Positions 43,940-51,912 of a stretch of DNA of 64,000 nt are shown here, in pieces; within the stretch, counting starts at the first letter, position 1; each line of letters opens with the position of its first letter. Origin of the DNA: JAUIJL01 sp965366625 (GTDB lineage Bacteria; Acidobacteriota; Thermoanaerobaculia; Multivoradales; J023); NCBI GenBank assembly GCA_965366625.1, contig CBDUGP010000007.1, forward strand, positions 122,654-186,653, written 5' to 3'. The position numbers were made by a program, and so were the translations under genes. The notes below the pieces were generated by a model. That model saw nothing but the letters and a program-made list of their open reading frames with translations. It did not search any database and was not told the origin of the DNA.

Positions 43940-45586
43940 TCATCGGGTGGCTCCGGAAAGCTCGTTCGTTGGATTTTCCGGGTCCTCTGGAGTGGTCGAG
44001 GGCCCGGACGATTGCCCGGACTTCTCTTTTGCTTCGTAGACGCCGACTTTCAGCTTCAAGCCGGCGGCTTCCATATATTCGGTTTCTTGTTGGAGATCCG
44101 CCAAGGTTAGTGGGTGTCGATCCAACCAACCCGAAGGGAAATCGATATGTAGTCGTTTGCCCTTGGCTTCCAAGCTCAATCTAGGAAGCTGTCTGGGATT
44201 TCGGCTCCGGGTGAGCACACAAGCCAAGCGCAGCAAGCGGCAGAGGCGGACGATATCTTTTGCGGTTTGTTTTGGGAATTTGTCGTAAATCGCCGCTTTG
44301 CAGAATTTTCGTCGCTGACCGCGCACCAAGAGGGCCAGCACCTGTTGGTTCTGGACCGAGAATCCGGGCATGTGGGAGTGTTCGAGCAAATAGGCGCCGT
44401 GTTTGTGAAAAGCCCCATGGGACACACTCAAACCGATTTCGTGCAAGTGAGCGGCCCAGCGCAAGAAGCTCCGCGACAGCTCCGGGTCCAGCTCCCAAGA
44501 TTCCTGAACCTGCTGGAGAAACGATAAGCAAACCGCCTCAACCCGTCTTGCCTGGTCGCCATCGACGCGGTACTGGCCTTCCAGGCGTCGGATGGTGGCC
44601 TCCCGTGCGTCACCCTGATTCAGACGACCGAAGAGGTCATAGAGCAATCCCTCGCGCATCGCACCCGGCGAAACGAGCATGCGTTCGATCCGCAGACTGT
44701 CGAAGGCAGCTGCCAGGATCGCGAATCCACCGGGCAAGACTTTTGCCCGGTCCCGGCGCAGGCCTTCGAGCGATAGACGGTCGACATGGGCACTTTCGAG
44801 TAGCTCGCGCCGAAGACGCTCCAAACCTTCGGGCGTGATCCCTTGGTCCGACCAGCCTTGTAACCTCAGGATGTCAGAGATCGCTTGGGCGGTTCCTGAC
44901 GCGCCTACCGCCTGCTCCCAACCTTCCCTTTTGAACGATGTTTTGATGGCGCGCAGCTCCAGACGGGCAGCGGTCTCGGCATCTCGCAGCCCTCCGGCGG
45001 TGATCTTGCCGTCGGGAAAGTGGTTTTGGGTAAAGCTGACACAGCCCATATAAAGGCTTTCCGCCATATGGGGATCAAACCCGCGGCCGATGATGCACTC
45101 GGTGCTGCCGCCACCGATATCCACGACCAAGCGGGTGCTGGGGCTGCTCAAGGAGTGGGCGACTCCCAAATAAATGAGCCGGGCTTCCTCCTGGCCGGAT
45201 ACCACCTCGATTTGGTGTCCAAGTGCGATTTGGGCGTGTCTTAAAAAGGCCTGGGTATTGCGAGCCTTGCGCAATGTGTTGGTGCCCACTGCCCGCACGG
45301 CACTTGGAGGGAAGTCACGGAGGCGCTGGCCGAAGAGTTCGAGAGCGTGCAGCGCGCGCTCAAAACCCTCTGGGGTAATGTGCTGGTGCTCGTCTAAGCA
45401 ACCCGCCAATCGGACACCCTCGCGCAAGCGGTCGACCAGCTGAAGCTCCTGGCCGACGCTGCGGGCGATGACCATGCGGAAGCTGTTGGATCCGAGATCA
45501 ACTCCCGCCATCATTTTCGGCAAAACGCCGTGGGCGGGTGGGTCCGGAGAGCTTTCGCGGTGGGTTGTGGGGTCGAATTCGCTCAT
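43940..45586 (-). CDS. ppx: Ppx/GppA exopolyphosphatase family protein
   Basis: The 548-residue product has the actin-like ASKHA fold of Ppx/GppA (AGVDLGSNSFRMVIAR near 27-42, AVGTNTLRKARN near 98, VVDIGGGSTECIIGRG near 155, VGASGTAQAI near 229) followed by the C-terminal HD-like helical domain (AAHLHEIGLSVSHGAFHKHGAYLLEH near 383-408) of the long Ppx type. It should hydrolyse polyphosphate and/or (p)ppGpp-pentaphosphate. It is convergent with sixA (23 bases apart). Its start faces the gene at 45773 across a region with a PHO-box-like element. The last about 30 residues are Pro/Ser/Gly-rich. Confidence 0.95.
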   Translation of the reverse strand: MSEFDPTTHRESSPDPPAHGVLPKMMAGVDLGSNSFRMVIARSVGQELQLVDRLREGVRLAGCLDEHQHITPEGFERALHALELFGQRLRDFPPSAVRAVGTNTLRKARNTQAFLRHAQIALGHQIEVVSGQEEARLIYLGVAHSLSSPSTRLVVDIGGGSTECIIGRGFDPHMAESLYMGCVSFTQNHFPDGKITAGGLRDAETAARLELRAIKTSFKREGWEQAVGASGTAQAISDILRLQGWSDQGITPEGLERLRRELLESAHVDRLSLEGLRRDRAKVLPGGFAILAAAFDSLRIERMLVSPGAMREGLLYDLFGRLNQGDAREATIRRLEGQYRVDGDQARRVEAVCLSFLQQVQESWELDPELSRSFLRWAAHLHEIGLSVSHGAFHKHGAYLLEHSHMPGFSVQNQQVLALLVRGQRRKFCKAAIYDKFPKQTAKDIVRLCRLLRLACVLTRSRNPRQLPRLSLEAKGKRLHIDFPSGWLDRHPLTLADLQQETEYMEAAGLKLKVGVYEAKEKSGQSSGPSTTPEDPENPTNELSGATR

Positions 45587-45634
45587 GGAATCAGGGGGAA
45601 TCTAACTTAGAAATACGTCTCTCGGAGCGGCCGG

Positions 45635-45656
45635 CTGTTAAGAAACCGTTAAGATT
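45635..45656. promoter_or_regulatory. PHO-box-like element with 11-bp direct repeats
   Basis: CTGTTAA at 45635-45641 and CCGTTAA at 45646-45652 are direct repeats exactly 11 bases apart, each followed by a four-base AT-rich stretch (GAAA and GATT). This is the structure of the PhoB binding unit (7-base repeat plus 4-base spacer) and close to its CTGTCAT-type consensus. It lies between divergent ppx (start 45586) and the lysine-tail gene (start 45773). Confidence 0.5.
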
Positions 45657-45772
45657 TGAGGTGGGCGGGAATCACTCTGTTATCTTGCCCAAGGATTACG
45701 GGGCTCTCTAATCAGATCACGGAAGGGGGCGTCATACCAATCTATCCTCGACCACAGACCCTGGGAGAAGAA

Positions 45773-46372
45773 ATGAGCAAGCTGACGGACATTCGTGGAA
45801 TCGGGCCCGGCACGGCGAAGTTGTTGATCGGCGCCGGATTGACCACCGTTGAGAGGGTCGCCGCCGCGTCACTTCAGGAGCTGGCTGCCGTCCGAGGTTT
45901 TAGCGTCAATCGCGCTGCAGCTGTTCATTCCGCCGCCGTCGAGTTGCTCGGTCCAGCTCCCGAAGCGCCATCTGCAAGGCCCGCCATCCAAAGCATCGGA
46001 ACGGGCGAGGTGCAAGGTTCTTCGCCGGCTGAAGAAAAGAGCCCTGAAACAGCTGTTGACGCGGGCAATACCGGCGCCGAGAGTTCGTCGCTCAAGAAGG
46101 CCGCGAAGGCCAAGAACGCCAAGAACGCCAAGCCTAAGAAGGCCAAGCCCAAGAAAGCTAAGCCCAAGAAAGCCAAGCCCAAGAAAGCCAAGCCCAAGAA
46201 AGCCAAGCCCAAGAAAGCTAAGCCCAAGAAAGAGGGTAAGAAGACCGACGACGGGAAGAAGAGCAAGAAGAAGCCAACCGACAAGGGCAAGAAGTCGGAC
46301 AAGAAAAAAGGCAAAAAGAAGTCGTCCAAGACCGACAAGCAGTCAACGGGCAAGAAGAACAAGAAGAAATAG
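45773..46372 (+). CDS. Helix-hairpin-helix protein with histone H1-like lysine-rich tail
   Basis: The 199-residue product starts at ATG 45773 (GGGAGAAG just upstream) with a helix-hairpin-helix segment (TDIRGIGPGTAKLLIGAGLTTVERVA, about 5-30, and ELAAVRGFSVNRAAAVHSAA, about 36-56), typical of non-specific DNA binding. A linker of about 45 residues leads to a tail of about 95 residues in which about half are Lys, including seven tandem KPKKA units. The tail resembles eukaryotic histone H1 and bacterial AlgP/Hc1-like proteins. The gene lies between ppx and the CHAD gene, so it may bind DNA and polyphosphate at once; that is inference. Confidence 0.8.
   Translation: MSKLTDIRGIGPGTAKLLIGAGLTTVERVAAASLQELAAVRGFSVNRAAAVHSAAVELLGPAPEAPSARPAIQSIGTGEVQGSSPAEEKSPETAVDAGNTGAESSSLKKAAKAKNAKNAKPKKAKPKKAKPKKAKPKKAKPKKAKPKKAKPKKEGKKTDDGKKSKKKPTDKGKKSDKKKGKKKSSKTDKQSTGKKNKKK
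46130..46234 (+). repeat. Seven tandem 15-bp repeats encoding KPKKA
   Basis: Seven consecutive in-frame 15-base units (first at 46130, last at 46220) of the form AAGCCCAAGAAAGCC, differing only at third positions except for the last unit, which ends in GAG. They encode the lysine tail of the helix-hairpin-helix protein. Confidence 0.95.
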
Positions 46373-46408
46373 GCCCGTGCCTTCACCGGCGGGGGCCCAC
46401 TCAATCCG

Positions 46409-48007
46409 ATGAAAACGCTCCAGACATACTCGTTTCTGATCGACCCGACCCAAGCCGCTGAAAGCTTGAAGACCCTCGGCGACGCATTCCGACTGTCGGA
46501 AGCCCAAAAGGCCCGGCGGAAGTCGACCTACTACGACACCTTTGACTGGCGTCTACACGGTCGAGGTTTGAGGCTTGTCACCGAGCGTCGAGTCCTGGGT
46601 GGTAGCAGTGCAAGTGAGCTGAGCCTTCATCTCGAAGGCTTAGGGGAAGCATTGCATTCCGTCTTGCCGGTCGATGCCGCCGAGCCGGGATTTGTTTGGG
46701 ATCTACCGGAGGGCCGAATCCGGGAGCGACTCGAATCGGTCTTGGAGATGCGTCGGGTCCTGCCGTTGATGACGATCACCGTCAGAAGCCGGGGTTGGAA
46801 TCTTCTGGGTGATGAGGATAAAACCGTTGCCCGATTGCGATTGGAGGCCTCGGGAACTCGCACAGTCGGCAGCTCATCGGAGACAGCGTTGGCGGCGCGA
46901 CTTTTTGTCGAGCCGGTGCGCGGTTATTCAGCGGCTCGGCGCCTGAGCGAGTATCTGCACAAGACCCTGGGCCTGCAGATTGCGGATCGACCGGTGTTCG
47001 ACGAAGCGGCGGCCGCGGTGGGTTTAGAACCCGGAGATTATTCTTCGAAGGTCAAGATTGAGCTGCATTCCGAGGATACGGCGCTCAATGCCGTCCGGCG
47101 GATTTTTCTCCAGCTGCTCGACACCATGGAGATCAATGAGGCCGGCACCCGCAAGGACGTGGATTCGGAATTTCTTCACGATTTCCGAGTCGCCGTGCGT
47201 CGGACCCGAGCGGGGCTGAGCCAGATCAAGAAGGTGCTGCCGGAGGATGTAGAGGCCTATTTCAAGAACGAGTTTTCATGGCTCGGCAAGATCACGGGGC
47301 CAACCCGAGACCTCGACGTGTATTTGCTGAAGATGCCGGATTATCAAAAGTCTCTTCATCCAGACGTGGCCCGCGATTTGGAAGTCTTGGCTACCTTCCT
47401 GAGCAAGAAGCAGAAGAGCGAGCAGAAGAAGCTCGCCCGGGGGTTGGGCTCAACTCGATACCGAAAGTTGGTGGCCGATTGGCGCAGCTTCTTGTCGGAA
47501 ACCGAAGGCGATCCAGTCGCAGTGGAGAGTTCAGCGCCGGGGCCGGCCAACGCCGCTCGGCCGATTCGCGACGTCGGGTCGGAGCGGATTTGGAAGATCT
47601 ACCGCCGGATTCTCAAGCAAGGCCTGGCCATCGACGAGTCCAGCCCTGCTGAGCGATTGCACGACGTCCGCCTAGAGTGCAAGAAACTACGCTACCTGAT
47701 GGAGTTCTTCCGCAGTCTCTTCGACAAGGCTGAAATCGAAGCTTCGATCAAAGAACTCAAACGTCTGCAAGACAACTTGGGCGACTTCAACGACTACGAA
47801 GTGCAACAAGCATCCTTGGCAGCCTTTGCCGAGGAAATGTCAGCGGCGGGCAAGGCCCCGACCGCGACCCTTCTCGCCATGGGTCAATTGCAGTTTCATC
47901 TGGCGGAGGGCCAGGAACGAGAGCGTCTGGGATTCGGACGGCGATTCGAGCGATTCGCATCGGCCGAAAACCAAGAGCGTTTTCGACGTCTATTCAAGTC
48001 TCGTTGA
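46409..48007 (+). CDS. CYTH-like / CHAD domain protein
   Basis: The 532-residue product has an N-terminal region of about 205 residues with the shape of a CYTH triphosphate-tunnel domain (YYDTFDWRLHGRGLRLVTERR near 42) but without a clear ExExK motif at its start, so enzymatic activity is doubtful. Residues 225-525 are a CHAD domain: LHDFRVAVRRTRAGLSQIKKVL near 255-276, WLGKITGPTRDLDVYL, LHDVRLECKKLRYLMEFF near 414-432, LQDNLGDFNDYEV near 455. CHAD domains bind polyphosphate through conserved His and basic residues and localise to polyphosphate granules. Its position after the lysine-tail gene fits. Confidence 0.9.
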   Translation: MKTLQTYSFLIDPTQAAESLKTLGDAFRLSEAQKARRKSTYYDTFDWRLHGRGLRLVTERRVLGGSSASELSLHLEGLGEALHSVLPVDAAEPGFVWDLPEGRIRERLESVLEMRRVLPLMTITVRSRGWNLLGDEDKTVARLRLEASGTRTVGSSSETALAARLFVEPVRGYSAARRLSEYLHKTLGLQIADRPVFDEAAAAVGLEPGDYSSKVKIELHSEDTALNAVRRIFLQLLDTMEINEAGTRKDVDSEFLHDFRVAVRRTRAGLSQIKKVLPEDVEAYFKNEFSWLGKITGPTRDLDVYLLKMPDYQKSLHPDVARDLEVLATFLSKKQKSEQKKLARGLGSTRYRKLVADWRSFLSETEGDPVAVESSAPGPANAARPIRDVGSERIWKIYRRILKQGLAIDESSPAERLHDVRLECKKLRYLMEFFRSLFDKAEIEASIKELKRLQDNLGDFNDYEVQQASLAAFAEEMSAAGKAPTATLLAMGQLQFHLAEGQERERLGFGRRFERFASAENQERFRRLFKSR

Positions 48008-48268
48008 CGCGCCTCGCGAGCGCGCGGTTTGCGGGTCTATCGCCGGGCCGCGGCTTCTTCACCGGCGGTTTTTCGTTTCTTTATAAATTGGCAGGACAAT
48101 CCGACAGACACCACGGGCGCTTTCGGGGGTCCCGGGGCTTTTGTTTCCTGGGGTTGGCGCTGCCCTTGCCCGCCGCCGCTGCCTGGGCCCGGTTTGCTCG
48201 CCGCCTGCACGTTTTCCAGAACGATCGACTTTCCCCGGCCGTTACCTTTAGAAGAGAAAGAGATATCC

Positions 48269-48925
48269 ATGGCAGTTCACCTCCATCGCGATCTTGAGAA
48301 GCTCAAAAAAGAGCTCCTCCTTTTGGGTTCCCTCGTCGAAGATCTCACGGTCCGTGCGGTTGTAGCGCTCAAGGAGCGTCGAGCACGCCTGGCCCAAGAG
48401 GTGGACGAAGGAGACAAGGAGGTTGACCGACGTGAAATTCGGCTCGAAGAGGAGTGTTTAAAGATCCTGGCCCTTCACCAGCCAGTGGCCAACGACCTGC
48501 GCTTTGTGGTGACCGTGATGAAGGTCAACAACGACCTCGAACGGGTCGGCGATCTGGCGGGAAACCTGGCCAATCGGGCCGCCTTCCTGGCCGAGCGAGA
48601 GCCGATCAAGATTCCCGATGAAATCCTCGCCATGGGCGATCGGGTTCCCCGCATGTTGCGTTGCAGCCTCGATGCGTTGGTGGCACTGGACACGGACAAA
48701 GCCCGCAGCGTGCTCGACGACGATGAATTTGTGGACGACACGCATAAGCTGATCTTTCAGCTGCTCGAAGAGAAAATGCGCGACAGACCCGACAAAATCA
48801 GTGAGTGGATCCAGTTGCTCTCCGTCTCCCGATACCTGGAGCGCATTGCAGACCTGGCGACCAACATTGCGGAAGACGTGGTTTTCTTGGTCGATGGCGA
48901 GGTGGTGAGACACCGGAGTTGGTGA
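48269..48925 (+). CDS. phoU: Phosphate signalling complex regulator PhoU
   Basis: PhoU is the cytoplasmic negative regulator linking Pst phosphate transport to PhoR. The 218-residue product has the two three-helix repeats with the conserved metal-binding motifs: VALKERRARLAQEVDEGDKEVDRREIRLEEECLKIL near 30-65, ALHQPVANDLRFVVTVMKVNNDLERVGDLAGN near 66-97, and VSRYLERIADLATNIAEDVVFLVDG near 188-212. Start ATG 48269 (GAAAGAGA upstream) is where homology begins; the frame extends upstream but without resemblance. No pst transporter genes are present in the window. Confidence 0.95.
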   Translation: MAVHLHRDLEKLKKELLLLGSLVEDLTVRAVVALKERRARLAQEVDEGDKEVDRREIRLEEECLKILALHQPVANDLRFVVTVMKVNNDLERVGDLAGNLANRAAFLAEREPIKIPDEILAMGDRVPRMLRCSLDALVALDTDKARSVLDDDEFVDDTHKLIFQLLEEKMRDRPDKISEWIQLLSVSRYLERIADLATNIAEDVVFLVDGEVVRHRSW

Positions 48926-48948
48926 AAAGGGTGCCTGTTATGACGGCC

Positions 48949-48962
48949 GCCACAGCCTGATA
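48949..48962 (+). repeat. Short motif GCCACAGCCTGATA after phoU
   Basis: Matches the end block of the dispersed short repeat (63911-63924 as its complement) and 54732-54745. It lies 24 bases after the phoU stop. No longer similarity was visible around it. Confidence 0.45.
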
Positions 48963-49029
48963 GGCGTTGTGAGCGGGGCCGACCGGCAATGCTTCTACCC
49001 TAGAAGTTCGTTTTCGGCGGACAGACTCG

Positions 49030-49042
49030 CTATTCTGAATAG
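49030..49042. promoter_or_regulatory. 13-bp palindrome upstream of phoB
   Basis: CTATTC-T-GAATAG is a perfect 6+1+6 palindrome about 65 bases before the phoB start. It may be an operator, or its TATTCT may be a -10 box. It does not look like a PHO box. Confidence 0.3.
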
Positions 49043-49107
49043 AATCGGTAGCCGAAGGGCCGCGATAACCGCGTGGTAACCAGAAGACCTGTAGTAGGAC
49101 CGTGGAG

Positions 49108-49821
49108 ATGACCTCAGTGACACGCCAGAAGATCGTAGTCATCGAAGATGAGCCCGATATTCTCGAGGTCGTCGAGTACAACTTGAGCCGAGAAGGCTTT
49201 CAAGTGATTACGGCGACCACTGGAGATCGGGGATTGGACGCCGTGAGTCGAGAAGCTCCGGACTTGGTGCTCTTGGATCTCTTTCTCCCTGGAATCGACG
49301 GTATCGAAGTGTGCCGCAAGATCAAGATGGATCCGATGACCCAGCGAATTCCGATCATCATGGTCAGCGCCAAAGGGGAAGAGAGCGACATCGTTTTAGG
49401 CCTGGGAGTCGGCGCCGACGATTACGTCACCAAACCCTTTCGACCTAAAGAGCTGATCGCCCGGGTTAAGGCGGTCCTGCGCCGGGGCTCGTTGCGAGCC
49501 GAAGGCACGGGCTCCGAGCGCTTGGTGCACGGCGAGCTGTCGGTCGACGGCGCCCGCCATGAGGTCAGGGTGAAGCAAAAGGCCGTGATCTTCACGGCCA
49601 CCGAATTTCGCCTCTTGCATTTGCTCGCCTCTCACCCGGGCCGGGTATTTACTCGGGACCAGCTCGTTTCCCGGGTGATCGGTGGCGGAGCCGCGGTGAT
49701 TGACCGCAATATCGATGTACACATCCGGTCGATCCGCAAGAAGCTAGGTCACCTGCGAAATATGATCGGCACCATCCGCGGCGTGGGTTATCGGTTTCAG
49801 GACGACGGTTTCGAAGACTGA
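49108..49821 (+). CDS. phoB: PhoB-type response regulator (OmpR family)
   Basis: The 237-residue product has a receiver domain (VVIEDEPDILEVVEYNL, phospho-acceptor Asp in LVLLDLFLPGIDG near 55, KPFRPKELIARV near 107) and a winged-helix OmpR/PhoB output domain (FTATEFRLLHLLASHPGRVFTRDQLVSRV, and VDVHIRSIRKKLG-type motif as NIDVHIRSIRKKL). It activates genes under low phosphate. Three in-frame starts are possible (GTG 49102, ATG 49108, GTG 49117); GGAG at 49104-49107 would best serve 49117. It overlaps phoR by one base (TGATG). Confidence 0.93.
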   Translation: MTSVTRQKIVVIEDEPDILEVVEYNLSREGFQVITATTGDRGLDAVSREAPDLVLLDLFLPGIDGIEVCRKIKMDPMTQRIPIIMVSAKGEESDIVLGLGVGADDYVTKPFRPKELIARVKAVLRRGSLRAEGTGSERLVHGELSVDGARHEVRVKQKAVIFTATEFRLLHLLASHPGRVFTRDQLVSRVIGGGAAVIDRNIDVHIRSIRKKLGHLRNMIGTIRGVGYRFQDDGFED

Positions 49822-51623
49822 TGCTCCGTTCGCGCTTCCTGTGGAAGCTCTACGCGGTCTACGCCGTAGTGATTTTGCTCTCCTCTCTCTTTGTCGGAGG
49901 CATGGTCAAGAAGCGGGTCGAGTCGGAGACGTTGGATGAAGTAGACCGGCGACTCAGCTCGATCGCTCTCACCCTGCGGGAAGGGGCCAGGCAGCAGATC
50001 ATCGACACCGCTGCCGATCCCGGCATGGGAGCGCAACCGGCCACCCACTTGCAAAACGACATCTCCCGCATCGGGGAATTGCTCAAGGTTCGCTTGACCG
50101 TGGTCCGAGTTGACGGATTGGTGCTCGCCGATTCCAAAGAATCCCCAGAACGCATGGAAAACCATGCGAAACGGCCTGAAATCATGCAGGCATTGGCAGA
50201 AGGCAGTGGCAGCGCAACCCGATTCAGCAAAACCCTGGGTCGGGCCCTGCGTTATCTTGCGGTTCCATTGGCGGTCGACGGCAAGCCATTGGCGGTGGTT
50301 CGCTCCTCCCTTCCGTTGACCGATCTGGAAGATCGTCTGGGGCGGCTGCAAAGAGCGGTCTTCTTAGGCGCTTTGCTCGCTACCTTAGCTGCTCTTTTTC
50401 TCGGTTTCCTACACGCCCGCCGGGTGACTCGGCCGATTCTTTCGATGGTGAAAGCCGCGGAAGAAATCGCTGCGGGTGATTACGAGCAGCGCGTGCACAG
50501 CCCTAGCCGTGACGAGCTGGGAACCTTGGCCAGGGCGTTCAACACCATGAGTCGTGAGCTGCGAGGATCGGTCGCGGCTCTGGATACGGATCGCAAGAAG
50601 CTGACCGCCATCCTTTCGAGTATGGAAGAAGGGGTGGTGGCGGTGGATCGAGACGAGCGGGTGGTGCATATCAACGACGTGGCCGCGGATCTGCTGAAGG
50701 TACGATCGAACCAGGTTTTGGGCCGTCCGATCTGGGAGATTGCCAGGTTACGAGAAGTGTCCGAAGTTCTGGGAGCGGTGTTGAAAAGCTCTCAAACTCA
50801 GAATCAGGTTGTGTGCTTCCCTGGCTCGCCGGAGCGGGTGCTCGAGCTGAGGGGGACTCCCCTGTGGGCGGAAAGCGGAATCTCCGGAGCGGTTCTGATC
50901 CTCCAGGACGTCAGCCTATTGCGACATCTGGAAACCATGCGCCAGGATTTCGTCGCCAACGTGTCCCACGAACTCAAAACGCCGATTACCGCCATTCGGG
51001 GCATGATTGAAACCTTGCTCGACGACCCGGAGATCGATCCGCGGAGGCGGGATCGCTTCCTTGGGCGAGTCCTTCTTCAGGCCCAGCGGATGGGTACCCT
51101 GGTCACAGACTTGCTTTCCCTCGCCCATATCGAATCCGCCGAACCCTTCTCGGACCCGGTCCCAGTCGATTTGGCGGAGTCCATCCGCCAAACCATCCAA
51201 GCCCTTCAGCCGGTGAGCGAAGCTAAGAAAGTTCGTATCCAAGCGGATTTGCCGGCAGAGACGGTTTGGTCTTTGGGAGACGAAGAACTCTTCGATCAAG
51301 CCGTTGCCAACTTGCTCAACAACGCGATCAAATTCTCACCCGAAGGCGAGCGGGTAGAAGTTCGTTTGAAGATCGACGGCGAGGATGCCTTGATCGAGGT
51401 CGAAGACTTCGGCATCGGCATCGAGGCCGAGCATCGAGAGCGTCTATTCGAGCGCTTTTATCGGGTCGACAAAGCCCGTTCCCGGGAACTCGGCGGCACC
51501 GGTTTGGGGTTGGCGATCGTCAAACACATTGCTTTGTCGATGCAAGGCGAGGTGTCGGTGGACAGCACACCCGGCAGTGGCTCGACCTTTCGGCTTCGGC
51601 TGCCGATCAGCCCCGAGCAATAA
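49821..51623 (+). CDS. phoR: Phosphate-sensing histidine kinase PhoR-type
   Basis: The 600-residue membrane kinase has TM1 at about 10-28, a periplasmic region of about 150 residues, TM2 near 180-198, a HAMP domain (RRVTRPILSMVKAAEEIAAGDYEQRV near 200-225), a PAS domain (about 255-365), the HisKA box with the phospho-His in NVSHELKTPITAIRGM near 384, and an HATPase domain (NLLNNAIKFSPEGERV near 496, DFGIGIEAEHRERLFERFYRVD, GGTGLGLAIVKH). It overlaps phoB by one base, so the two form a coupled pair. Confidence 0.93.
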   Translation: MLRSRFLWKLYAVYAVVILLSSLFVGGMVKKRVESETLDEVDRRLSSIALTLREGARQQIIDTAADPGMGAQPATHLQNDISRIGELLKVRLTVVRVDGLVLADSKESPERMENHAKRPEIMQALAEGSGSATRFSKTLGRALRYLAVPLAVDGKPLAVVRSSLPLTDLEDRLGRLQRAVFLGALLATLAALFLGFLHARRVTRPILSMVKAAEEIAAGDYEQRVHSPSRDELGTLARAFNTMSRELRGSVAALDTDRKKLTAILSSMEEGVVAVDRDERVVHINDVAADLLKVRSNQVLGRPIWEIARLREVSEVLGAVLKSSQTQNQVVCFPGSPERVLELRGTPLWAESGISGAVLILQDVSLLRHLETMRQDFVANVSHELKTPITAIRGMIETLLDDPEIDPRRRDRFLGRVLLQAQRMGTLVTDLLSLAHIESAEPFSDPVPVDLAESIRQTIQALQPVSEAKKVRIQADLPAETVWSLGDEELFDQAVANLLNNAIKFSPEGERVEVRLKIDGEDALIEVEDFGIGIEAEHRERLFERFYRVDKARSRELGGTGLGLAIVKHIALSMQGEVSVDSTPGSGSTFRLRLPISPEQ

Positions 51624-51778
51624 CCGGCATCTGCAGCCCGTTACGGCAGGCCCACAAGTCATCGAGCAAACCGGTGGAGGGGATTTCGCTCCCCGCACTG
51701 CCGAGCTTGTGACCCACAAGGGGTTGCGGTCGGTTTAGGCGGCCGCTCAACATGTAGGGGCATTCAGTCGTTACCACA

Positions 51779-51794
51779 GGTTTTCACGTGAAAC
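51779..51794. promoter_or_regulatory. parS-like centromere site
   Basis: The 16 bases match the bacterial parS consensus TGTTTCACGTGAAACA at 14 of 16 positions, with both mismatches in the first two bases. The central 12 bases TTTCACGTGAAA (51782-51793) form a perfect palindrome. parS sites bind ParB/Spo0J and cluster near the replication origin. It lies in the gene-free stretch between phoR and the ATPase gene. Confidence 0.75.
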
Positions 51795-51912
51795 AATTGT
51801 TGACTTTTTGGAAAGTTTCAGGCCCGGCCTCGATGGCTGCTGTCAGGGGCTTTGATCCACCGAGATCGCCCGAATCGGAAAAGTTGTAGACGGTTCCGGT
51901 AGACTCTCGGAC

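Noticed and set aside
46130..46234. CRISPR-like array of 15-bp repeats
   Set aside because: Repeats are directly adjacent without spacers and in frame in a lysine-tail gene.
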